This document shows positions 24,449-31,211 of a DNA stretch of 32,695 bases, piece by piece. Below the pieces are notes generated by a model. The model searched no databases. It was not told the origin of the DNA and saw only the letters and a program-made list of their open reading frames with translations. How positions within the stretch are numbered: the first letter of the stretch is position 1; each line of letters begins with the position of its first letter. A program made the position numbers and the translations under genes. The stretch is from positions 1 through 32,695 of the forward strand of contig JAEZJD010000118.1 of the NCBI GenBank assembly GCA_023436425.1, given 5' to 3'. The DNA comes from Bacteroidota bacterium (GTDB lineage Bacteria; Bacteroidota; Bacteroidia; Chitinophagales; Chitinophagaceae).

Positions 24449-25555
24449 GTGAATATTGCCATTTACGATACAGAGCACTTCGAAACCACTTACACTTTAA
24501 TAAGAGTGTTTGCTGACGAATCGAATACTGTGGCTGTGTTCACCACCGAAGAAATGGCAATAGTTCTCCGAAAAATGCTCGGCGAAAAAAATTCGGGAGT
24601 GAATTGGATTTTGTTCTCATCAAAAGACGTTGCGAACATAAGACGTATCTATTCCTATTGCCGCAAGCAGCGGGTGCAGTACTTATTTCTGAATACCGTT
24701 AATTATCATCATCTGCTGTTTGGATTATTAGCGCTCCGTTTGAAGCCCACGAAGACGATAGTTACAGTGCACGATGCCAACAGCTTTTACCGACCTAAGT
24801 TGATGTTTCACTGGCGCAGCATCGCACGAGCAATTGGAAAGAAATTGCTGGCAAATACAGCTGATGCATTTGCGACACTGCTTACTTCCACAAAAAAATA
24901 CATTCAGGATAATTTCGCGATATCGAAACCAATTATTTCTATCCCGGGCAGTTTTTATGAGGAACACAAGTTAGAAGCCAGTGACGAATGGCCTGTTATC
25001 GCCATTTCGGGTTCAGTTGATGTGAAAAGAAGAAATTACCAACAGGTATTCGATTTGCTTGAAGAGTTGGAGGATGTTGAAATCGAGTTTGTTCTTTTGG
25101 GCGCTGCAAAAGACGAGCAGGGCAAGCAAATCATCAACAAACTGGAGACGTGGGCAAGCGAAAAACTAAAAATCACCACGTACAACGACAAGTTTGTCGA
25201 TGAGGAGGAATTCAACAAACAACTGCGTCGGTGTGATTTTGTATTTGCGCCGTTGCAAAAAACATTCAACGAAGAATCTACTCTACCTGAAGAATACGGG
25301 CTTACCAAAAGCTCAGGTTCTTTTTTCGACGCAGTTCGTTTCGGAAAACCGCTTATCGTGTCATCAGACATCACAATACCGCAAGAATTAGTTGGACAGT
25401 GCATTTTTTATAAATCGGCAAAAGAACTTGCAGCCTTTCTTACCACGCTCACACCAGAAGAGAAAAATTTATTGATAAAAAAAGCTGTGGAAAATTCAGG
25501 CAAATTTGCCCTGAAGCGAATACAGGAACAAGTATTTTCTGCCATTCATCTGTAA
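24449..25555 (+). CDS. Glycosyltransferase, GT-B type
   Basis: GTG 24449 starts MNIAIYDTEHFETTYTLIRV; 368 aa. The N-terminal half has a Rossmann-like region with TIVTVHDANSFYRPK, a typical acceptor-side segment; the second half has VIAISGSVDVKRRNYQQVFD, FVLLGA, CDFVFAPLQ and SSGSFFDAVRFGKPLIVS, the pattern of the GT-B nucleotide-sugar domain of family 4-like enzymes. Donor and acceptor are unknown. It diverges from the flippase gene with only 42 bases between the start codons, which supports a joint role in making a surface glycan. No consensus -7 is seen in that narrow gap. Confidence 0.85.
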   Translation: MNIAIYDTEHFETTYTLIRVFADESNTVAVFTTEEMAIVLRKMLGEKNSGVNWILFSSKDVANIRRIYSYCRKQRVQYLFLNTVNYHHLLFGLLALRLKPTKTIVTVHDANSFYRPKLMFHWRSIARAIGKKLLANTADAFATLLTSTKKYIQDNFAISKPIISIPGSFYEEHKLEASDEWPVIAISGSVDVKRRNYQQVFDLLEELEDVEIEFVLLGAAKDEQGKQIINKLETWASEKLKITTYNDKFVDEEEFNKQLRRCDFVFAPLQKTFNEESTLPEEYGLTKSSGSFFDAVRFGKPLIVSSDITIPQELVGQCIFYKSAKELAAFLTTLTPEEKNLLIKKAVENSGKFALKRIQEQVFSAIHL

Positions 25556-25626
25556 CCATTTCTTCTGCGAAACGTTATGTTAAAACGCCATCTGCCTCTA
25601 AAGGCGGATTTACTTTTACAGCTGTT

Positions 25627-28023
25627 ATGAGAAAGCTTTTTTGTGCGGCATTATTGTTCGCGATTGGAGTTCACGCAAACAGTCAGAATATTCCCATTCA
25701 GATAAAAACAGTTAACCAGAGTCGGCAACCTATTGCCGGCGCAACTGTCACTGTTTATTCACTGCCTGATTCCTTGTCAAGGTTGCAGAAGATTTCTGAC
25801 AGCCTTGGGGTTGCACTTTTTGATCTGCAACTCAACCATCCTTATCAGCTAGAGATCACTTCCGTCGGGTACAAGACCAGCACGAAAAATATTACTGTGA
25901 GAGAAGAATCGTCGCAATTCGTTGTTGCCATTGAGCCCGAATCTAAATCGCTGTCCGGCGTTGTGGTAACTGCTAACCGTCCGCTCATGAGGCAGGAAGA
26001 TGATAAAACGATTGTTGACCCCGAGAACCTTGCATTATCCTCTACAAATGCTTATGAAATTGTTGAAAAGACCCCGGGTTTGTTCGTGGACCAGGATGGA
26101 AACATTTACCTGAGCAGCACAACTCCTGCAAGAGTTTACATTAATGGACGCGAACAAAAAATGAGCGCTGCCGACATGGCGACACTGCTAAAGAGTTTGC
26201 CACCAAACGCTATTGCCTCAATAGAAATTATGCGAACACCATCAGCACGATATGATGCTTCCGGAGGCGGAGGTATTGTGAACGTAATTCTTAAAAAAGG
26301 CGTTCGCATTGGCCTGACCGGAAGTGTAAATGCCGGATTAAATCAGGGAACTTACGGAAATCAAATTGCGGGCTTTACCCTTAATAATAATGATGGGAAG
26401 TGGACACAAAGTTTGAATATCCAAATTAGCAATAGAAATAATTTTGAGGAGCTTAAGTCTGAAAGAAACTTCTCTCCCGACTCACTGCTCTCCCAGAAAG
26501 CAGAAACAAAATACCCGGCAAAAAGTTTTTACATCGGGTACGGCGTTGGTTATCAGTTTACCGATAAGTTTGAGTTGAATTATGATGGTCGCTTTAGCCG
26601 CAACCATTCGGAAAACAGAAGCATCAATCTTTCAGAGATCAGACGTTTGAGCAGCAACAGCACTGTAACCAGCAACGAAGCTCTGGTACAAAGTGACGGA
26701 CGCAATCGCACACTCAATCAAGGTTTAAACGCAAAGTATAAGCTAGACGATAACGGATCGGAATGGACTGCTGATCTTTCTTACACCTACTCGCCAAACA
26801 ACACACAACAGGTTTTTTCCACCAGCTTTTTTGTTCCTTCTCTACCGGTTTCTTCGGGCGACGGATCAATAGAGAATGCGCTGACGTTTTTTTCTGCGCA
26901 AACTAATCTCTTAAAAAAGCTTCAGCATAAGATCACTGTCGAAGGCGGACTGAAGTCTACCAATGTTTCATTTGAAAACAGCACATCATACTTCAGAACT
27001 ATCGGCGGAAACAAGATTCAGGATAAAGTTCGCAGCGGTGCGTACAATTACAAAGAGAACATCAACGCTGCATATCTGCAGGCTTCCAAAACATTCGGAC
27101 AAATAATTTTGAAAGCAGGTACCAGGTTGGAAAATACAAATATGGTAGGGCACCAGCTAGAGCCAAAGGATACATCTTTCACGCTTCACCGCACCGATTT
27201 TTTCCCCTATGTTTATTTGAGCAGGACGATTATGAAGATTGCAGGCTTCGACCTGAAAGCGTACCTGGTTTATCGTAGGACGATAAACAGACCTGCTTAT
27301 GAATATCTCAATCCTTCCCAACGATATATTGATCCGTACTTGTTTGAAACAGGCAATCCATCGTTGCGTCCCCAATTCACGAGTAATTACGAGGCGAATA
27401 TCTCGGTAGATGAGCGTCCCATTTTTGCTGTGGGGGTGAATGACGCCAAAGATATTTTTACGCAAGTAGTGTATCAGGCAGATAGCAGCCGCAGCATTGC
27501 TTATCGCACGTACGACAATCTGGGAAAAAACAAAGAATTTTATTTCCGTGGATTGGGGGCCATTCCACCTGGAAAAAAATATTTTTTTGTACTTGGCGCC
27601 CAGTACAATCATAACTTTTACCAAGGTTTGTACGAAGGCAAGCCGCTCCAGTTTAAAAAAGGAAGCTGGACTCTCTTCACTTACCACCAATTTAAGGTTA
27701 CGCCAAACACGCAATTGTCTATGCACGGTTTTGCCCGGCTGAATGGACAGCTGCAGTTTTATGAGCTAAACAGTTTCGGACAGCTGAATGTAAGTCTGAA
27801 CCAGCAGTTCCTAAACAAAAAACTAACAGTTTCGCTGAGCGGATCTGATATTTTTTATACCAACAAAAATGAGTTCACCATTAACCAGGGCAGCATGCAG
27901 GCAAGTGGTGTTCGCCGAAGCGACAGTCAGCGGTTTGGTGTGAATGTGCGATACAACTTCGGTATTCGCAAGAAAGAAGAAAACAAAATTTTTGATATAG
28001 AGTCGCTGGAAAAAAAGCCTTGA
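25627..28023 (+). CDS. TonB-dependent receptor-like outer-membrane beta-barrel protein
   Basis: The 798-aa protein has a signal peptide (MRKLFCAALLFAIGVHANSQ), a carboxypeptidase-regulatory-like domain at about 24-110 (QPIAGATVTVYSLPDS, LEITSVGYKT), a plug domain at about 118-225 (VVVTANRPLMRQEDDKTIV, IEIMRTPSARYDASGGGGIV) and a C-terminal OMP beta-barrel domain. The last part contains RTINRPAYEYLNPSQRYIDP and GNPSLRPQFTSNYE, hallmarks of that barrel family. No SusD partner is present, so it is not a classical SusCD pair; the substrate is unknown. TACTTTTA eight bases before ATG is a near -7. Confidence 0.94.
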   Translation: MRKLFCAALLFAIGVHANSQNIPIQIKTVNQSRQPIAGATVTVYSLPDSLSRLQKISDSLGVALFDLQLNHPYQLEITSVGYKTSTKNITVREESSQFVVAIEPESKSLSGVVVTANRPLMRQEDDKTIVDPENLALSSTNAYEIVEKTPGLFVDQDGNIYLSSTTPARVYINGREQKMSAADMATLLKSLPPNAIASIEIMRTPSARYDASGGGGIVNVILKKGVRIGLTGSVNAGLNQGTYGNQIAGFTLNNNDGKWTQSLNIQISNRNNFEELKSERNFSPDSLLSQKAETKYPAKSFYIGYGVGYQFTDKFELNYDGRFSRNHSENRSINLSEIRRLSSNSTVTSNEALVQSDGRNRTLNQGLNAKYKLDDNGSEWTADLSYTYSPNNTQQVFSTSFFVPSLPVSSGDGSIENALTFFSAQTNLLKKLQHKITVEGGLKSTNVSFENSTSYFRTIGGNKIQDKVRSGAYNYKENINAAYLQASKTFGQIILKAGTRLENTNMVGHQLEPKDTSFTLHRTDFFPYVYLSRTIMKIAGFDLKAYLVYRRTINRPAYEYLNPSQRYIDPYLFETGNPSLRPQFTSNYEANISVDERPIFAVGVNDAKDIFTQVVYQADSSRSIAYRTYDNLGKNKEFYFRGLGAIPPGKKYFFVLGAQYNHNFYQGLYEGKPLQFKKGSWTLFTYHQFKVTPNTQLSMHGFARLNGQLQFYELNSFGQLNVSLNQQFLNKKLTVSLSGSDIFYTNKNEFTINQGSMQASGVRRSDSQRFGVNVRYNFGIRKKEENKIFDIESLEKKP

Positions 28024-28059
28024 TCCGGTTGTGCTGAAATTCTAAGCAAAAAAGAAAAG

Positions 28060-28215
28060 CTATCTGAACAAACTTGTGGCGAAGGAGACCGACACGGTGC
28101 TCACCGTTGTTTTTGTGAGAGAAAAGCTATCGCTGATTTTGATGTTTTTAATATTTATCGCCGCGACTACCAAAAGAGTAACAGCAATAAGTTCCACTAG
28201 TCTTCTTACACGCAT
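28060..28215 (-). CDS. Possible small membrane protein (51 aa)
   Basis: ATG 28215 to TAG 28060 reads MRVRRLVELIAVTLLVVAAI, NIKNIKISDSFSLTKTTVST and VSVSFATSLFR. One membrane segment lies at about residues 8-22. A perfect -7 sequence TAAATTTG is found upstream (28252-28245). The region would otherwise be empty for 319 bases. There is no terminator or homology to confirm it. Confidence 0.35.
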   Translation of the reverse strand: MRVRRLVELIAVTLLVVAAINIKNIKISDSFSLTKTTVSTVSVSFATSLFR

Positions 28216-28244
28216 GGTTGGAGTGGTTTAGTCGGTAAGTGTCA

Positions 28245-28252
28245 CAAATTTA
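28245..28252 (-). promoter_or_regulatory. -7-like element before the possible 51-aa gene
   Basis: TAAATTTG on the minus strand, 29 bases before ATG 28215. The surroundings are AT-rich, so chance is possible. Confidence 0.35.
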
Positions 28253-28313
28253 TATTTAAAATTTTGAAAGTTTTTTTTGTAAGCCGTTTTTCTGTGTTTT
28301 CCATTGGTATGTG

Positions 28314-28332
28314 AATTGTAATCTCTACAATT
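28314..28332 (+). promoter_or_regulatory. Perfect inverted repeat upstream of the 52-aa gene
   Basis: AATTGTA, spacer ATCTC, TACAATT: 7-bp arms ending 10 bases before ATG 28343. Size and symmetry suit a dimeric repressor operator; an mRNA hairpin is the alternative. Confidence 0.5.
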
Positions 28333-28342
28333 AAAGAGCATT

Positions 28343-28501
28343 ATGAAAGCCTTACTCATAGCAGCCTCAATAGTAGGAATCGCGGGTGCCGGTGCCATCC
28401 TTTACCTACAGCGTATCTCTCGTTCCGAGAGACCTAAACAACTGGCGAGCGGCTCAGACATGAGCACAATGGCGAGACCTGCACATCACGCAATGGGATA
28501 A
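28343..28501 (+). CDS. Small single-helix membrane protein (52 aa)
   Basis: ATG 28343 to TAA 28499-28501 reads MKALLIAASIVGIAGAGAIL, YLQRISRSERPKQLASGSDM and STMARPAHHAMG. The N-terminal 21 residues form a Gly/Ala-rich membrane segment, followed by a basic patch (QRISRSERPK) and a Met/His-containing tail. It could be inserted as a small inner-membrane protein. The HPF gene starts 54 bases downstream. No family is recognised. Support is the sensible protein and the operator-like repeat upstream. Confidence 0.55.
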   Translation: MKALLIAASIVGIAGAGAILYLQRISRSERPKQLASGSDMSTMARPAHHAMG

Positions 28502-28555
28502 TGGGCGCCGTGTCAGCTTTGTGGTATGAAAATGGTTTAGGATGATAGAAAAAAT

Positions 28556-28873
28556 ATGGACATTATCATTCAGTCTTTAGGCTTTAAAGCAGGCGAGCAG
28601 TTAGAAAGTTATATACGTGGCAAACTGGATAAACTTAGCCCAAGTGATCACATCATTCGTGCTAACGTTACATTATATCTTGGACCTGACAGAGCAACGC
28701 CCAATGACTATTGCGAAATTCGGCTGGAGGTCCCCGGCAATGATTTATTCGTAAAAGAAAGCAGTCCCGATTTTGAGCAGGCGATTGACGAAGCAGTGAA
28801 CAAACTGCAATCTATGATTCGAAAGTCAAAGGATAAGGTGGTGAGAAGCAGGCAACAAAGGGTGAATGAATAA
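28556..28873 (+). CDS. hpf: HPF/RaiA family ribosome hibernation factor
   Basis: The 105-aa protein begins MDIIIQSLGFKAGEQLESYI and shows the family pattern: a helix with KLDKLSPSDHIIRANVTLYL, a strand YCEIRLEVPGNDLFVKESSP and DFEQAIDEAVNKLQSMIRKS, then a basic tail KDKVVRSRQQR. Length matches the short form without the C-terminal dimerisation domain. Short HPF/RaiA-type proteins bind the 30S decoding region in stationary phase and stabilise inactive ribosomes. The stop abuts the stop of the convergent membrane-protein gene. Distinguishing HPF from RaiA by sequence alone is uncertain. Confidence 0.9.
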   Translation: MDIIIQSLGFKAGEQLESYIRGKLDKLSPSDHIIRANVTLYLGPDRATPNDYCEIRLEVPGNDLFVKESSPDFEQAIDEAVNKLQSMIRKSKDKVVRSRQQRVNE

Positions 28874-29191
28874 TTACTCCTGCGCTTTCTTCTTTCGTAA
28901 GAGCTCCTGGTACTGCACTTCATTTTGGTCCCACCTGTGGTGTGCTGAAAAAATAGTGATAAATAAAACAATGGCAACAATGCCAATCAGCACTACTATA
29001 ATCACGGACGAATGACTGCGCAGGTCCATGTCGGCTCTTTTGTACCAACCCGAGAGGAAGTTAACGAGAACAGCTGCGGACATTAAAACTCCCAGTGGTA
29101 GTCCGATAGAAAGCTTGCGGAGAAATTTTTTTTTGTTAAGCCGTTGATGCTGCCAATAGGTAATGAAATCTTCTTCTTGTTTGGTAAGCAT
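28874..29191 (-). CDS. Two-helix membrane protein (105 aa), unknown
   Basis: The product begins MLTKQEEDFITYWQHQRLNK, has a membrane segment at about residues 28-46 (SIGLPLGVLMSAAVLVNFL), a polar loop, a second segment at about 62-81 (VIIVVLIGIVAIVLFITIF) and a charged tail with KKKAQE. Both ends should be cytoplasmic. It resembles small membrane proteins common in Bacteroidota, but I cannot name a family. tRNA-Cys lies upstream on the same strand with a long AT-rich inverted repeat between, so it may be read through from the tRNA. Confidence 0.75.
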   Translation of the reverse strand: MLTKQEEDFITYWQHQRLNKKKFLRKLSIGLPLGVLMSAAVLVNFLSGWYKRADMDLRSHSSVIIVVLIGIVAIVLFITIFSAHHRWDQNEVQYQELLRKKKAQE

Positions 29192-29206
29192 GTGTTCGAG
29201 GAGTTG

Positions 29207-29241
29207 AAAGAGTAAACCTTCAGCTTTTATACTTACTCTTT
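29207..29241 (-). repeat. Inverted repeat between tRNA-Cys and the membrane-protein gene
   Basis: AAAGAGTAA (29207-29215) and TTACTCTTT (29233-29241) are perfect 9-bp arms with a 17-base loop. On the minus strand it lies 8 bases past the tRNA CCA and 15 bases before ATG 29191. Confidence 0.6.
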
Positions 29242-29252
29242 AAGGGATCTGG

Positions 29253-29323
29253 AGGTACCGAGCGGAGTCGAACCGCTGTGGAAGGTTTTGCAGACCTCTG
29301 CCTAGCCCCTCGGCCACGGTACC
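29253..29323 (-). tRNA. tRNA-Cys (anticodon GCA)
   Basis: On the minus strand: acceptor GGTACCG/CGGTACC (7 bp), D arm GCC...GGC, anticodon stem GAGGT/ACCTT with loop CTGCAAA (anticodon GCA), T arm AGCGG-TTCGACT-CCGCT and discriminator T. The next three bases (29252-29250) read CCA, so the 3' end appears to be encoded. Body length is 71 bases. Confidence 0.96.
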
Positions 29324-29431
29324 TTGTGAATTCCAAATGTTGGATTCGAAATCCGAAATTTGAAGCGGTGCGAAAATAGGTATTTTTATCTCTTGAATGA
29401 AGTGATCTTAACAGCTTAACGCTCAATTAGC

Positions 29432-30310
29432 ATGCAAAGAATAGCAGAATCAGAATTGATCATTAATGCGCGGGGTGCAATTTATCACCTCGACCTGCGA
29501 CCGGAAGAACTTGCGCCCAATGTGATCGTTGTGGGTGATCCGGGGCGGGTGGCGGAAGTTTCGAAGTATTTCGACAAAATAGAAGTGAAGCAGAATCACC
29601 GCGAGTTTGTATCTCACACAGGATTTGTTGGTGGAAAAAGAATTACCTGCTTGTCAACAGGTATCGGTCCGGACAATATCGACATTGTGATGAATGAACT
29701 GGATGCTCTTGTCAACATAGATTTTGAAAGTCGGATTATTAAAGAGAAGCTTACGTCTTTGAATATAATTCGTATCGGCACTTGTGGTTCGCTGCAGGCG
29801 GATGTTCCTGTAGATTCGTTCGTCGCAGGCACACACGGGTTGGGACTGGATAATCTTTTGAATTTTTACCGCCTCGAGCATAATGAACAGGAAAAGCAAT
29901 TGCTGCAGGCATTTATTACGCATACGCAGCTCGCCGGTTCTGTTACTATCCCATATATCAGCCTTGCAAGTGGGTCGCTGCTGAAAAGCTTTGTTGATCA
30001 ATTTCATCACGGGATTACGGTTACATGCCCCGGTTTTTACGGTCCGCAGGGTAGAATTCTTCGCCTCGGTATCAGCAGCCCCGAATTGATAAATCGCTTG
30101 ACAGAATTTCGGTTCGGACAACATAGAATTGCAAATTTTGAAATGGAAACTTCTGCCATCTATGGTCTGGGAAAGTTATTGGGACATCACTGCCTTGCGT
30201 TGAACGCCGTTGTGGCAAACCGTGTTGTCAAAGAGTTTTCGAAAGATAGTGCTGCAACCATTGACCGTTTAATCCGCCATGCCTTAAGCATCATGAGCTC
30301 AATTTTCTGA
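29432..30310 (+). CDS. Nucleoside phosphorylase (PNP/UDP family)
   Basis: The 292-aa enzyme has VIVVGDPGRVAEVSKYFD (phosphate-binding GDPGR), STGIGPDNIDIVMNELDAL, IRIGTCGSLQ and the nucleoside-site segment IANFEMETSAIYGLGKLLGH. This is the uridine phosphorylase / purine nucleoside phosphorylase superfamily, which splits nucleosides with phosphate for salvage; the overall look is nearest uridine phosphorylase, but the base specificity is not provable. dapF follows after 2 bases. Upstream lies the divergent tRNA-Cys, and TATTTTTA near 29381 is an imperfect -7. Confidence 0.92.
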   Translation: MQRIAESELIINARGAIYHLDLRPEELAPNVIVVGDPGRVAEVSKYFDKIEVKQNHREFVSHTGFVGGKRITCLSTGIGPDNIDIVMNELDALVNIDFESRIIKEKLTSLNIIRIGTCGSLQADVPVDSFVAGTHGLGLDNLLNFYRLEHNEQEKQLLQAFITHTQLAGSVTIPYISLASGSLLKSFVDQFHHGITVTCPGFYGPQGRILRLGISSPELINRLTEFRFGQHRIANFEMETSAIYGLGKLLGHHCLALNAVVANRVVKEFSKDSAATIDRLIRHALSIMSSIF

Positions 30311-30312
30311 AT

Positions 30313-31110
30313 ATGAAATTTCACTTCTATAAATACCAGGGCACGGGAAACGATTTTGTAATTCTGGACAACAGAAAAAGTGAATTCGACGGACTGACCA
30401 AAGAACAGGTGGCGTTTTTATGCGACCGGCGCTTTGGCGTGGGTGCAGATGGATTAATGCTGCTCAACCCACACCATGATTATGATTTTGAAATGAAGTA
30501 CTACAACGCCGACGGAAGGGAAAGTACTATGTGTGGCAACGGCGGCAGGTGTTTAGTGCAGTTTGCCAATGACCGCGGCATTGTTAGAACCACCTACAAA
30601 TTCAAGGCGATTGATGGTGAACATGAAGCGGAATTAAACACCGATGGAACAGTGGCTCTGAAAATGCAAGACGTTCATGATGTAAAGTATGATGACGGAC
30701 ATTTCATCCTCAATACAGGATCCCCACATTTTATCGAATTCTGTGATGATGTTATGGATGTAGACGTATATAAAAAGGGTCGTGAAAGGCGTAATAGTCC
30801 TGCCTTTAAAGAAGATGGCATTAATGTCAACTTTGTTCAGCATACCGATGAACCAGACGAAATAATCGTTCGCACATATGAAAGAGGTGTGGAAAATGAA
30901 ACATTTTCCTGCGGAACTGGCGTGACCGCGGCTGCTATTGTATCTGCACATAACGAGAATGGGTATAACAACGTGGTCGTGAAAACGAAAGGTGGCATTC
31001 TCAATGTTGAGTTTGATAAAATTGAAGATTCTTATCAAAACATTTGGCTCAATGGTCCGGCTGTTAAAGTTTTTGAAGGCGACATCGAGTTGCCCGACAT
31101 GCAGCTTTAA
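30313..31110 (+). CDS. dapF: Diaminopimelate epimerase
   Basis: The 265-aa enzyme interconverts LL- and meso-diaminopimelate for lysine and peptidoglycan synthesis. The two catalytic cysteines are in the standard motifs: Cys74 in MCGNGGR and Cys200 in FSCGTGVTAAA. YQGTGNDFVILDN at the start and NTGSPHFIEF in the middle are also diagnostic. Length is normal for the family. It begins 2 bases after the nucleoside phosphorylase stop, so the pair is one operon. Confidence 0.97.
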   Translation: MKFHFYKYQGTGNDFVILDNRKSEFDGLTKEQVAFLCDRRFGVGADGLMLLNPHHDYDFEMKYYNADGRESTMCGNGGRCLVQFANDRGIVRTTYKFKAIDGEHEAELNTDGTVALKMQDVHDVKYDDGHFILNTGSPHFIEFCDDVMDVDVYKKGRERRNSPAFKEDGINVNFVQHTDEPDEIIVRTYERGVENETFSCGTGVTAAAIVSAHNENGYNNVVVKTKGGILNVEFDKIEDSYQNIWLNGPAVKVFEGDIELPDMQL

Positions 31111-31199
31111 TTCACTTGTTTGATGTCTCCTCGTACATCACCTTTCAATGGTTAAACTTTCATTAGCATTGTTTGTACTTTTTTGTATAAACAGAATTG

Positions 31200-31207
31200 T
31201 ACCTTTG
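31200..31207 (+). promoter_or_regulatory. -7 element of sufB
   Basis: TACCTTTG, four bases before ATG 31212. TTTG occurs at 31182-31185 (14-base gap) and at 31172-31175 (24-base gap), neither at the usual 17-20 spacing. Confidence 0.65.
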
Positions 31208-31211
31208 CAAA

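Noticed and set aside
25586..25607. CGCC...GGCG hairpin between the glycosyltransferase and the TonB-type gene
   Set aside because: The stem is only four or five pairs and no T run follows, so I do not call a terminator.
28053..28132. Direct repeat GAAAAGCTATC at 28055 and 28122
   Set aside because: Eleven bases, two copies, in AT-rich sequence; no structure or insertion footprint goes with it.
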